A stretch of DNA of 64,000 nucleotides from Sialis fuliginosa (Eukaryota > Arthropoda > Insecta > Megaloptera > Sialidae), in NCBI GenBank assembly GCA_961205875.1, contig OY540817.1:20123001-20187000 (forward strand). Reading direction: 5' to 3'. Below the pieces are notes generated by a model, which ran no database searches, was not told where the DNA came from, and was given only the letters and a program-made list of their open reading frames with translations. This document shows positions 53,201 through 64,000 of the stretch, piece after piece. The translations under genes were made by a program, and so were the position numbers. The first letter of the stretch is position 1, and every line of letters begins with the position of its first letter.

Positions 53201-53350
53201 CATAAAAAAATATTTTTACAATAGAAAATATATATATATATGTAGATTCTTAAAAGCTTATCTTTACCTTTAAGTTTTTTTTTTATAAAAAGCAAAGAAT
53301 ATATTTATTTCAATTCGTGGAAAATAAAGTAAGAAAATAAGATATTTGAA
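50230..53350. other. CaMKII 5' intron or upstream DNA, no exon found
   Basis: AT-rich. A (CACC)n-like run lies at 50920-50946 and a half hAT terminus (CAGTGGCGTGCGC) near 51105. I looked for the N-terminal CaMKII exon (product should resemble FSDNYD then KEELGK) and did not find it. A segment at 52440-52640 is a dispersed repeat, given separately. Confidence 0.5.
52441..52640. repeat. Dispersed repeat, inverted copy at 60500-60710
   Basis: Shares CCTTCAGTGGT, TAACCTAACTTA, ATGTTTAGT, AACAATTAAATCA, TTTAACAATTA and AGTATTTAATTTCTTTTATAAAGAAAATAA with the reverse complement of 60500-60710. No ORF or terminal motif identified. Confidence 0.65.
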
Positions 53351-53352
53351 TT

Positions 53353-54473
53353 CAGTAGCGCACCCAAGGGGTGGACGGTAGGGATTAGAATTCACCAGAA
53401 TTTGTCAATATACATTTAATCCTCCCCTTCCCACCGATTTTTTCTGGGTGTTAAATAAATGGTTCAGAATTTACTGATAAATTGAAGAAAAAAATCTATA
53501 TAATAAACATACAAAATCAAAAATAGCATTTAATATTAATTTACATGCTCAATTATAAAACTATAATACCTCTACGTCTTATTTTCTTGTATTTAGTCGA
53601 TATTTGTATGACGAGTTGAAGTTCACTGCAGTAAATTTCACTAAAAAATTTCGAACTTTTGATTTCGTTAAAAGTATGTTTATTATATAGAAAATGACGT
53701 GAAAAGATGAACTGTTCAAACCGCAGTTCTGTATCTCAAACCGTTCTCGAGATATGGCCTTTCAAAGTTTTAGTTTTTTCAAATTTTTGGAGAAAAATGG
53801 CCATAACTTTTGAACGGGTGGTCAGAATTGATTTTAGTTGACGGATTTGAAATCAGCGTGTCAAAATCTATATAATGACATGTAGAATACCTTAAAACTC
53901 GAAAAAAAAAATTTCGCGAAAAATCGAAAAAATTCAAAGGGGTATACCTTAAAAAAATGTCGATTTTTGACCAAATTTTTTTTATCGGATTTTAAAGTAT
54001 TATACATGTCATTATATAGATTTTGACACGCTGATTCCAAATCCGCCAACTAAAATCAATTCCGATCACCCGTTCAAAAGTTATGGCCATTTTTCTCCAA
54101 AAATTTGAAAAAAGTAAAACTTTGAGAGGCTATATTTCGAGAACGGTTTGAGATACAGACCTGCGGTTTGAAACAAACAACTTTTCACGTCATTTTCTAT
54201 ACAATAAACATACTTTTAACGAAATCAAAAATTCTAAATTTTTTAGTGAAATTTCCTGCAATGAACTTCAACTCGTCATACAAATATCGACTAAAATACA
54301 AGAAAATAAGACGTAGAATCATTTAGTTACTATATAAATATATAAGAATTTATTTAAAAAAGTAAAAGCTTGAACTTAAGGTGTTTCATAACTATTTTTT
54401 TTTTGTTAATAAGAGGGGAAGGATTTACAAAATATGCTTCACTTATTAAAAATTTCACGCCTCGCCACTGTTG
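53353..54473. repeat. Possible hAT-like element containing a large foldback
   Basis: CAGTAGCGCACCCAAGGGG at the left and CGCCTCGCCACTG at the right could be diverged hAT termini enclosing the foldback at 53568-54376. Flanking 8-mers do not match, so the outer element is tentative. Confidence 0.4.
53568..54376. repeat. Large foldback element family 6, copy 2 (~800 bp)
   Basis: Same long palindrome as 14158-14942, with arms of about 350 bases around a loop near 53950, and closely similar in sequence despite being 39 kb away. The homologous terminal segment (AAGCTTTTAC to ATTCTACGTCTTATTTTC) is at the left in copy 1 and at the right here, so the copies are in opposite orientation. Confidence 0.92.
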
Positions 54474-54635
54474 TTAATTTATCAATTTTAATTTGTTTAT
54501 AATAGGGGAAGGGGTCGTGACGGTCTTTGGGCACATGCTACTCTTAAAGTTAATGATGTAAGCTATATTTCAAAAAAAATTTAAGTCTGTAGGATCGCAC
54601 CAAGCTGAGATATTAACTATTCAAATTATTCTGTA

Positions 54636-54782
54636 TACCGCCTAAACTACTTAGAATTATTAATATTTTTTGATGTAGTAATACTCACCCCTTCTTTACA
54701 AATAATTCATCTCATTTAACCGACTCTGTATCTTCTACAGTTTAGAAAATCCCCATACATTTCACGCTTATCTTGGACTGTA
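54636..54782. repeat. Partial copy of foldback family 7
   Basis: TTAGAATTATTAATATTTTTTGATGTAGTAATACTCACC through CCCCATACATTTCACGCTTATCTTGGAC matches the right arm of 29888-30600. The left arm is missing. Confidence 0.85.
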
Positions 54783-55007
54783 TATTGCACACTAACATTT
54801 TGATAACCACTGCAATACTAACATCCAACAGATATAAACTTTGTTCAATTTTCCACGCAAAAAAAAAGATAGAGCGAGATCAAATTTTTATTATTGATAT
54901 ATTCATAAAAATATCCAGTCTATAAAATTTTATATACATCATAATATTTTCCCTTCTTTTTTGCCGATATTCTGACCAACGAGCCGCTACTGAAACCATC
55001 AATAACT

Positions 55008-55664
55008 GTTCACCGATAGAAAGAGACAGGACATCCTTATAACCCACACCACGCATCTTGCCTCTCACTCGCACACGTCGATCGTTGTGTCAATGATTCA
55101 AGCTACCACTGAAAACTTCGATGCGTTTAGCGATTGAGCGAGACAGACTATGCGTGACATGTGTTATACGCGTACTCTATCCTTGTTGCACGGTATGGAT
55201 TCTCGTGACAATGACATGATTTGTTCATCAATTGTTCACCGATAGAAAGAGACAGGACATCCTTATAACCCACACTACGCATCTTGCCTCTCACTCGCAC
55301 ACGTCGATCGTTGTGTCAATGATTCAAGCTGCCACTGAAAACGTCGTAGCGGTTGAGCGAGACAGACTATGCGTGATACGTGTTATACGCGCGCTCTGTC
55401 CTTGTTGCACGGTTTGGGTTCTCGTGACAATGACATGATTTGTTCATCAATTGTTCACCAATAGAAAGAGACAGGACATCCTTATAACCCACACTACGCA
55501 TCTTGCCTCTCACTCGCACACGTCATTGTTGTGTCAATGATTCAAGCTGCTACTGAAAACGTCGTAGCGGTTGAGCGAGACAGACTATGCGTGATATGTG
55601 TTATACGCGCGCTCTGTCTTTGTTGCACGGTTTGGGTTATCGTGACAATGACATGATTTGTTCG
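55008..55664. repeat. Three tandem copies of a 219-226 bp unit
   Basis: The units start with GTTCACC(G/A)ATAGAAAGAG at 55008, 55234 and 55453 and run to ATGACATGATTTGTTC. Copies 2 and 3 are more alike than either is to copy 1, which has an extra segment around GATGCGTTTAGC. GC content is clearly above the flanks. Each unit contains ACACGTC(GATC)GTTGTGTCAATGATTCAAGC and GAGCGAGACAGACTATGCGTG. The ORFs across it are not conserved between units, so it looks like a short satellite or minisatellite block. Confidence 0.92.
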
Positions 55665-55842
55665 ATAACATCAAATTTTTCAAGACAGGAGGTAGGTTTT
55701 TCATCCACAGTGAATTTTCTCACAATACCTGCTGTCGTTAAGATTACAACGGGGTTGTATACAGTACGAAATTATTGCTTACATAGCAAAAGCTCTATAA
55801 TCATACAGGGTAGCATTAAGTTTATTATTATTATATTTTTAC

Positions 55843-56600
55843 TTTCTTATACCATGTATATGAAATATACATCAGTATAAGTAAGTATAGTGAAGCCGAT
55901 TTTTTTCGAACTCCGGATTTTGACGGAATTATCTATTTTGACCTTCCCTGAATCCATTCTGACTATTTTCGCCATGATGTCTGTGTCCGTCTGTTTGTAA
56001 GCGCTGTAACTCAAATACGACAAATCGTACAAGGGTGATATTTTATATTTAAGATTAATTTTTGGCTGGGAAAAAAACGTCCTATTTTTGAAAACGATCT
56101 TTCAACCGGATACGGATGTTTACCTACGTCGATTTTTTAATTTTTCGAATTACTCTGAAACAGTGCGAAATAGAAAAAAATGGTCAAGTTAAAAAATGTA
56201 GGTAATATCTATATCTATAATTTATGTTCTATTCATTTTTTTGTAAAAACGAATTTTTGAAAAAAAAAAATTATTATAATTCAAATGGTTCATAACAGAG
56301 AAAAAAATGTATGGGGAATAAATTATAGATAATAACATACTCGACATTTTTTATCTAAAACATTTTTTTCTTATTTCAAAAATAATTCAAAAATCCAAAA
56401 ATTTACAAGAGTAAACATCCGTTTTCAGTTATTACGTTAAAAAAATCACTTGTTATATAAATATAAAATTATTCATTTTATTCTTTCTTGTTAGTTTGTT
56501 AGAAATGTTTTAATAAACAAAGAATCACAATTCACTGTTAGGTTAGGTTAGGTTAGGTATAAGAAAGTCCCGTGGTTCCCAAGGCAGATATTGTATTAAC
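55843..56600. repeat. Dispersed repeat family 5, copy 2 (inverted), with TTAGG array
   Basis: Runs from ACTTTCTTATACCATGTATATG through GACGGAATTATCTATTTTGACC, a four-unit TTAGG array near 56537-56557, to GGGACTTTC-complement and GTCCCGTGGTTCCCAAGGCA. It is the reverse complement of the insertion in the mariner element at 11220-12039, here not inside a mariner. Confidence 0.85.
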
Positions 56601-57998
56601 AGATACGAAAAATATATGTTTATCTTAATAAATATTACCCTTGTGGCATTAATAATAAAGGAGCCTGTACGTTATGCCATTGATTGTGTTTAGAGATACA
56701 GTCCAATTTGTTGGTGATGGAAATATTTTAAATTTATAATTCAGAAACGTGTTATTTTAAACAAAAAACTTTATATGAACATGAGTATGGAAATTCTTCG
56801 TGAGAGAGCTACAGCCTCCCAAAGATTATTAGTTTTTATTTAATATCTAAAGAATCCACTGTGTTAAAATTAGGAAATTTGATAATCTTTTTAGTATTAA
56901 TAAGTGATATCGGTTTTTAGTATCGATCAAAATAATTCAATATTATAAAATTGATTTTTTTGATTCCAAGGTTATTAAAAAAAAAATAGACAAAAATTCA
57001 AAACCGGATTTTTTTTTTTTTTATAAAATTTCTTATTATGTGCGGCCCTCGGAAAATTTCAGGTTATCAATGCGGCCCGCAATTTGGGTTGGCCAGGCCT
57101 GCTATACATGGTGTAAATTTAAAGTTGACACAACAAAATATTTTCGAAATGTGCATTTTAGAAAATAATGATATTGATAAAAGTTGTATTGTTTCGGAGG
57201 GGAAACAAATTGGCATAGTTTATTTTTTTATTTGGTAAACGATTTCAAGATCAACATTAAAAAAAAAGAACTTGAGTTCAATTTTTTATGATATTAACAA
57301 AATAAATAGATTTTGTTTTATTTTCATCAAGTTTTTACTCGGAATTATTCAATTTTAGAAGAAAATTGGACGACACATGAAGATTTTTCAGTAACTGTAT
57401 TTTTAAGAAAAAAAATTTGAAAAAAATGAAGTAGGTACAATAATAAAAAGTTATTTCTACAATTGTTAAAATAAGTAATATTTTAAGTTAATTTTTTTCA
57501 TGTTTGTCATTTTACGATTCCTTATTTATGTCATCTATCTTTCGAGTTAAAAAATCAAAATTAAAAAAAAAATGGACAGGAAATAATAATAGTTATAACT
57601 TATGACTACCTTTCATTTTTATTAAATCTTGTTCCAAAAAAATGACTTCATTATTTTTGTCGATTAGTTACCTTTCCTTCCATAAATACATTTTCGCATG
57701 CAGAAAAAAAGAGAAAATAATTTTCGTGACTTTCATTAAACAGTTTCGTGTTTTAAGAATAATATGTAGTAGGAATACATTTATTAATAAACATAGAAAA
57801 ATAAATGTCGGAAATAAATATGTAGAAGAACATGGAGAACCTTCATGTAATGTTGCAACTAATAAATAATAAAGTGACCTAGAAAAATGTAGCTTCTTGG
57901 TGAAAAAAGGAGTTCTTTATATTGCATGGAATTGATGTTGAACTCTGCAAGCAGGGCCGTAATTAATAAATACTATCTGTTACTTGACAACGTTAATA
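56601..57998. other. Intergenic, transposon-end-like fragment
   Basis: AT-rich. GTGCGGCCCTCGG and TGCGGCCCGCAATTTGGGTTGGCCAGGCCTGCT at 57040-57105 look like one end of a hAT-type element; no partner found. ORFs at 57038 and 57642 lack any support as genes. Confidence 0.45.
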
Positions 57999-58418
57999 TT
58001 TCTGAATATTAATTTATATACATTTAACTGTCTTACAGCGTGATTTGATGACAATCGGCCAATAGGTGTCAAAATGGTGGACATTTAAACTAATTATTAG
58101 TATATTTTATCATAGCAACTGCTTTACATTGTTTCAAATTTGACGATTTTTTCTTTTATATCTTTTGTGTCATAGTATTTATCATTAGCAAGTGTCCATC
58201 ACTGCGTGCTCATTACTGGTTTTACTTTATCCATTACTGGAGAAAAAACATAAACTAAATAAAAAGCTATAATTAAAAAAGCAAACTATATTTGCGGAAT
58301 TTGGTAATTAAATTAATTAAATAAAGAGTTACTTGTTTTATTAGTAATACGAGTTCATAAGAATTATAAAAAAACAGTAAACCTTGCTCTTATAGCGACC
58401 ATAACTGGTGCCAGTACT
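57999..58418 (-). repeat. MITE family 3, copy truncated at the left
   Basis: Collinear with 2653-3105, from TTTCTGAATATTAAT through GATGACAATCGGCCAATAGGTGTC and ATTACTGGTTTTACTTTATCC to ACTGGTGCCAGTAC. The first hundred bases of the family are missing. Confidence 0.85.
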
Positions 58419-58519
58419 TTATTCTTTTTCTTTAACTATTTATCGTGATTTCTTTATTTGATTTGTACCAAAAACAATCTCAGATTAGAAGAAATTTAAA
58501 AAAATGTTTTAATTTATCT

Positions 58520-58580
58520 TATGTGGGCCGGGTAGCACAGCAGTTAGAAAAACATATAGCGGCCGCCTTGATTCTTATTG
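58520..58580 (+). repeat. tRNA-like A-box sequence, possible SINE head
   Basis: GGGCCGGGTAGCACAGCAGTTAG resembles a tRNA-type A box (TRGCNNAGYNGG). No good B box (GGTTCGANTCC) is found at the expected distance, so neither a functional tRNA nor a clear SINE can be claimed. Confidence 0.25.
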
Positions 58581-58681
58581 TTATTTATTCTTTTATTTAT
58601 TACGTGTTCTATTTTGTTCTCGGGACGGTTGAGAGAAATATTGTCAATTTTATTACATATATATACATATGTACATATGTA

Positions 58682-59073
58682 CAGTCGCCTGCAGAACTCG
58701 TCTGGCACCCTAAAGGCTAGAATCGCTTACAACAGATTCCAAATTTAAAGACAAACATCATCGGTTATCTTTTTCTATCAAGTTTAATATATTTAAACAC
58801 TAAAATTCGGAATATCAAATATTTATTGCCACAAAATTTACGTATACAATTTTCAATAGATTACATTATAATTTAATTGCACAAATATATATGAGTACCT
58901 ATTATAAACGAAGAGTAGTTCTTTATCTAGCAAATGAATTTCAAAATATCTGTCTTTGTTTGATACATGGAGAAATGATTTAAATATTATAATTGCACAA
59001 ATGGGAGGAGCCTACTAAGTTTGTGATAAACGAAAATGAATACAAACTGCAAGACCATTAATGCAGGTGACTG
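58682..59073. mobile_element. Tc1/mariner-type MITE family 4, copy 2
   Basis: The termini CAGTCGCCTGCAGAA and the complement of TGCAGGTGACTG are inverted repeats with TA on both sides (58680-58681 and 59074-59075). Internally it is the reverse complement of 6884-7265. 392 bases, no transposase. Confidence 0.82.
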
Positions 59074-59466
59074 TACGTATGTATATAATATATATTTGTG
59101 TATCTAGGGTGTAAAATGATTTTTGTTTTTTTTTTGGAAAAAATCTCGGAGGTTGGGAAATAACTTTTGAGAAGCAGGCGGTGGGGTAGGATGCAGGATG
59201 CAGTGCTGTTGCCAAATTTACTACCTGTGTCTCTCACTTGCACTCATGTATTTGTCATTTTACAATGCAAGCGCTGTTGCCATTAGTTTCAAATTTGTAT
59301 ACATGGTTTCATATATTTTCTGAGTTTCTTATATTGTTTTTTTAATAATGGTCGAAACGTGTAATTATTTCATAAATGTATACTTTACAATATCCTTAAT
59401 TTTTAAAACAATCTTAGTGTTTTTTAAATTTATTTTTATCATTTTTCTATCTTTTAACAGACTATT
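59074..59466. other. Intergenic, no feature seen
   Basis: Short AT-rich stretch between repeats; nothing else recognised. Confidence 0.5.
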
Positions 59467-59747
59467 TTGAAATGCCGTCACAAAATTTAATAAAATAGTA
59501 ATTAGTATTTTGTTTTCAATAATTTTATCCAGGATGCTTACTTTAATTTCATTAATGTATTATATTCTTTATTAAAGTTGAAAACAAAATACTGTTGATT
59601 AATTTAAAATTTATCAGTTAGTTTCGAGGCGGCATTTCAAAATGCACCAATCACACATCGTTAAATTTGACCAAAGGTTACTACAACATTTCTAATTGCC
59701 CCCATTTAAATTTCCTATGTCTTAATCAACTTGGAATACACTGTATA
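59467..59747. repeat. Foldback MITE family 2, copy 4 (left arm lost)
   Basis: Begins in the core at TGAAATGCCGTCACAAAATT and continues to the right terminus CTTAATCAACTTGGAATACACTGTAT. The outer left arm, about 110 bases, is absent. Confidence 0.88.
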
Positions 59748-60499
59748 AGAAGAAATTCCGGGGAGTTTATTTTATTATTAACATATAGGTATAGAATATA
59801 GAGTATATAATTTTGTGTTGATTATTTAGAACCTCTGATTCATACAATCGTAGATCATAACTGCCAGAAGGAAAAAAATAATTTAGAATTCATAGGCATC
59901 AAAAAAATCCGTGCAGAGAAGGCGAGAAAATAAATAAAAGCGAGAAAGTCTATAAATCTGGATCAAAGTCATAAGAACAAGGAGAAACAGCCAAGTGAAT
60001 CAATATTTAATACAAGGGACTTAACTGTGTATTATTGAGACACTGTGTAACAAATGAAATAGAAATATATTGCATGTATGGCATATTAGGGTGTTTTTTT
60101 TTAATTTTTATTTTTTCGGTCCTTTTGGCCTATGTTTTAACTTTGAATCAAAAGTTAATTGTGACTCGTAGATCAAACCTGTGAACGGCGCAAATTGAGT
60201 CTTTTTCGCATTTGATTAACATGGAAAAAATTCCTTTTTTACTTATGCTCGTTGAAAAAAAAATTTGAAAATTTTTTAGAACAATATTTTGTAAAGAATT
60301 AAGTGCTCAATTCATAAATCCAGTTATGTTTCTTTAAAAATTATCATAAAAATTGGATTTTATTTAAAAATATGATCACAGCGCAAACCGTCATTAATAA
60401 ACGTCATAAAACTGTCATTAATTTTGCAAAATAGCATTTTTTCCAATAATGGTATGTATATTTGATCGTACGCCACCATGTGGTAAAAAAAGGAACTAT
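59748..60499. other. Intergenic, no feature seen
   Basis: AT-rich with homopolymer T runs; no repeat termini, exon or RNA gene recognised. Confidence 0.5.
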
Positions 60500-60710
60500 T
60501 CTTATCGGGTCAGCTGTCAATTGTTAGTTTGAAAAACGTATGAAATTGTTTTAAAGAATTAAACTTATTTTCTTTATAAAAGAAATTAAATACTCTAATT
60601 GTTAAACGTGATTTAATTGTTTACTAAACATCGGTTAATTAAGTTAGGTTATATTAGTTTCGATTTTCACCACTGAAGGTGTCGCTACCATCGACGACAA
60701 ATACCAATTA
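60500..60710. repeat. Dispersed repeat, inverted copy of 52441-52640
   Basis: Reverse complement of the segment at 52441-52640 with about 80 percent identity by eye; see that entry for shared landmarks. Confidence 0.65.
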
Positions 60711-61091
60711 AAATAACATAAATAACTAAAACACCAAAATTAGAAAAAAATGAGTACAACCTTAATATTTAAAAGTCAAATAAAGGTACTACACTAACAA
60801 ATGGAAATGCAATTTATGTAATAAGTCCAAAGTTAACTCCTGTAGACAAAAATCTTTAAATATATTTTAATTATTCAAAAACTTTTAGGTTTAGTTTAGT
60901 TTGTGAATGCTAACAACTGGATTGAGTTGTAGAAAGTTTTATTTAATCTTGATTGAGATTTGAATTTCGGTTCTTGTTAAAGCGTGGTGTAAAATGGTGA
61001 TGATTACATTTTGATATTAGTATAAATCGATGGTTTTAGGACATTTTAGGTCATAAAATGATATTTTGACTATATTTTCTTATAAACAGTT

Positions 61092-61557
61092 AAGGTAAAG
61101 GAACCAGTTATAGCCGCTTTTTTTGGATTAATGGGCTTGTTTTTTTGTAATTCTCATGAACTCATGTTACTAATAAAACAAGTAACTCTTTATTTAATCA
61201 ATTTAATTACCAAAGTCCGCAAATATAGTTTGTTTTTTAAATATTAGCATTTTATTTTGTTCATGTTTTTTCTCCTGTAATGGATAAAGTAAAACCAGTA
61301 ATGCGCATACAGTAATGGACACTTGCTAATGATAAGTACTACGACACAAAAGATATAAAAAAAAGAATCGCCAAATTTGAAACAATGTAAAGCAGTTGCT
61401 ATGATAATATAATAATAAATAAATAAATTATACTAATAATTAGTTTAAATGTCCCCTATTTTGACACCTATTGTCATCAAATTACGCTGTAAAACAATTA
61501 AATGTATATAGATTAATATTCAGAAATGGTAGTAATCAAATATTGACACATTTCTAA
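61092..61557 (+). repeat. MITE family 3, copy in plus orientation
   Basis: Starts AAGGTAAAGGAACCAGTTATAGCCGC and is collinear with the reverse complement of 2640-3105, ending near TTAATATTCAGAAATGGTAGTAATC. The far terminus is degenerate. Confidence 0.85.
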
Positions 61558-62421
61558 TTATTAATTATTATAATATAATAATTATTATTATAATTAGAAT
61601 ATACATATATACAACAAAAAAGATATAGATAAATACAGTTGAAAAGCAAAAAAGGTAATTACATATACTACAAAAAAATCATTCAGTTGAAAAATTACAA
61701 TAACTACAAAGAAAAAAAAGGAAAATGTTGTAAAATTTTCTTAAAATAACCCCTAGAGTCTACCGCTTTTATTTCTTAAATAGATTAATATTAATTTTTT
61801 CCGCCAGTCACGAATTTTGAGGTTAAATTTCGCTACCTCCCCCCTCACCCCCTTTTTCAACCGCACGCGTAGTACCACCATTTCACAGTCCTTGCCCTAC
61901 ATCGAGTGCTACCACTTGACCGGAAGGATTCCCTCCATAACTTTATATTTCCAATCTTATCTGCTCCGACCGCGCCGCGTCCTTGAGAATACGGAGCTAT
62001 AGTCCTTTATAGACAATGGTAAGGTTAGGTTACAGTCATTAAAGCAGTTCAAACGCAGAAGTGACAAATTCCATTTAAACAGAAAATTAGTAATTTGATC
62101 AAGAACCTGAGATATACAAGAAAAATGATGCTCGGGTTCAATAACAATAGTTATCTGTAGTCTCATACTTCAATGTTATATCCAACTAAAAGCGAGAAAA
62201 ACAAAAATTTAATTTAATTTTGTTTAATTGCAAGGAGGGTATTAAAATTGTAATTACAATATTTGGGTATAATGAAAATTGTTCTTTGAAGAGGCCTTTG
62301 TGTCAAGAATCGACACTTAAGGCTTCTATGATCACTAGAAGAATGTTTTTATTAAACTTGAAAGTGAAATTTCTACGAAATAAATATAGTCCAAGTATTA
62401 CAAGTATAATATCAGATTAAT
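61558..62421. other. Intergenic; small GC-richer block 61800-62030
   Basis: AT-rich except for about 61800-62030 (CCTCCCCCCTCACCCCC, CTGCTCCGACCGCGCCGCG). The block has short ORFs on both strands but no splice-bounded exon or homology that I recognise; it could be a promoter region or transposon remnant. Confidence 0.4.
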
Positions 62422-62690
62422 ACCCGATATATATATTTAGCAAGCACTTTCAAATGAGGTTTCAAACCTATCTGACAGTTCTCTTAAAGTTTAATGAAGT
62501 GTTTGACAATTTTCGCGTACGTGTGGTATGTAAACACCCACGGTATTAAAACAGTGGCGATATTATGAAGTGTCACAATAAGTTGAAATTCCATAGTTAA
62601 CCCATAGATTCTATCACAGAATTAATACCTCATTTGAAAGTGCTTGCTAACTAGCAAATTTGCTAGCTCGCCTTTATAATACCGAACATA
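62422..62690. repeat. MITE family 1, copy 4 (degenerate left end)
   Basis: Interior and right terminus match 279-596 (CACGGTATTAAAACAGTGG, CATTTGAAAGTGCTTGCTA, GCTAGCTCGCCTTTATAATACCG). The left terminus is eroded to ACCCGATATATATATTTAGC. Confidence 0.85.
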
Positions 62691-63769
62691 AGACACTTCT
62701 ATTATGGTCGTAGATATTTAATCATATTATATGTTATACTTTCTGTCATTACTGACACAAATAAAAGTTACCAGAAATTTAACAGTTGATTCCAAATGAA
62801 AACAATATTTTTATTATATATTTTATATTTTTATCATTGAAATTATAGCTACGAAATAGTTTTACGAACCTGAAAAAATGCAGAATATGTAGAAAACACA
62901 ATTTTTATAATTTAATGTATTTTCTTAAAGAAATACCATATAGAACAATGTTATATTAATTTAAGATAATAATTTATGTCTTAATATTTAAAATATAATA
63001 GCAGTGAAGTTAGACGTGAATTAAAGCGGCCAAGACTGGTACCAGTACCTTATTATAATACAATAAAAATATTCAAGTGCTGAGACATCAATATTTTGTT
63101 CAATCAATGCTAGTATCGCCCTTTCTTCCACTTCTTCTGTTTGAACAGTTTAATAATTATGCCAACGTGCAAATTATATTTACTTTTCTGTTTTACATTT
63201 ATTATAACTGGGTTCTGTTAGGAAGTACTTATTAGTTACTTTACATTTTGTTAAATGTCGTTTGAGTTTTACAACATTCGATGTTTTTTGCTGCGACGAT
63301 TTTCAGGCTGGTGTGGAAATAATTATCGATTTTCAATTTTTAATAAAATTTAATTAAAAACAGTTAACTCTTGTGTAGGTACTGATGAAAAATGTGTAAT
63401 TTTTTGGTTTACTTATTTTAATTAATTAATTAATTAATTCTAAACATATAAAAACGAATAGCTGCTCTTTTGATTTTCGGTTAGTACAGTGGTTTTTAAA
63501 CGGTGTGCCATTGAAAATTATTTAAAAAAAATTTTTTTTAAAATCATTTCAGGAGAAAAATATTTTATATGGAATTGAATAAAACACATATATTTGACAA
63601 CCCATTTGCTTCCCTCAAAAAGTGCCAAATTTTGTTTTTTTAATTTTTATAACTTAGTTCTATAATTGATCCACCATTTAATATAAGTCTCAGCTTTCTA
63701 GGTCAAACTGTGACAGATAAATACTCAGACAGATAGACACAGTTTTGATTCTATATAAGTGTTACTTTA
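62691..63769. other. Intergenic with family 3 fragment and AATT repeat
   Basis: AAAGCGGCCAAGACTGGTACCAGTACC at 63024-63050 is a family 3 terminus. An (AATT)n run lies at 63419-63440. A possible lone transposon end, CAGTGGTTTTTAAACGGTGTGCC, is at 63488. No gene seen. Confidence 0.5.
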
Positions 63770-64000
63770 TGTAAAATCGCCTGCAGAAGTGGTCGTCCAG
63801 TTTACATTCAAATTCGCTTATTAGTAGGTTCCTTCCATTTGATTATTATAATATTTAAATCATTTTTCCATGTACCAAACAAAAACATATATTTTGAAAC
63901 TCATTTGCTATTAATTTATTATAATGTAATCTATTTAAAATTGTATAAGTAAATTTTGTGGCAATAAATAATTGATATTCCGAATTTTAAACTTGATATA
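63770..64000. repeat. Tc1/mariner-type MITE family 4, copy 3 (cut by window end)
   Basis: CGCCTGCAGAAGTGGTCGTCCAG onward is collinear with 6884-7150 with one internal deletion, and continues past the end of the window. Confidence 0.8.

Overview
The window is AT-rich eukaryotic DNA with spliced genes, GT-AG introns and many short inverted-repeat transposons. The protein matches are animal. The CaMKII linker and C-terminal exons have the form I know from insects, and (TTAGG)n/(CCTAA)n telomere-type arrays occur, so this is most likely an insect nuclear genome, possibly hemipteran; the order cannot be fixed from the sequence. Exon coordinates come from reading splice sites and phases by eye.

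Layout: (1) 1-19.3 kb is transposon-rich and holds one visible coding segment, a 2,940-bp exon (7340-10279, minus) of a large disordered protein that I cannot name; its other exons were not found. (2) 19.4-25.1 kb is compact: TFG (minus, 5 exons) and ALG14 (plus) are divergent across about 450 bp, followed by a HIG1-domain gene (plus). (3) 26.1-28.6 kb carries a two-exon minus-strand gene joining an N-terminal Ty3/gypsy-type Gag capsid-like region to about 18 C2H2 zinc fingers. This is the most notable find: it has the same layout as vertebrate SCAN zinc-finger proteins but looks like an independent domestication. (4) 32.5-50.2 kb is CaMKII (minus): 19 exons from just inside the kinase domain to the stop codon. 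The N-terminal exon was not found and probably lies to the right. Six consecutive linker exons are all phase 1-1, so each can be skipped without a frameshift. (5) 50.3-64 kb is again repeat-rich, with no gene seen.

The genes are not an operon. TFG (ER exit sites), ALG14 (ER N-glycan assembly), the HIG1 protein (mitochondrial inner membrane) and CaMKII (calcium signalling) are neighbours without an evident shared pathway; only TFG/ALG14 probably share a promoter region. The mobile load includes a broken mariner, hAT-type elements with 8-bp target duplications, a PIF/Harbinger-like MITE inside another element, a pogo-like MITE inside a hAT-like element, several large foldback elements, and a three-copy tandem repeat of about 220 bp.
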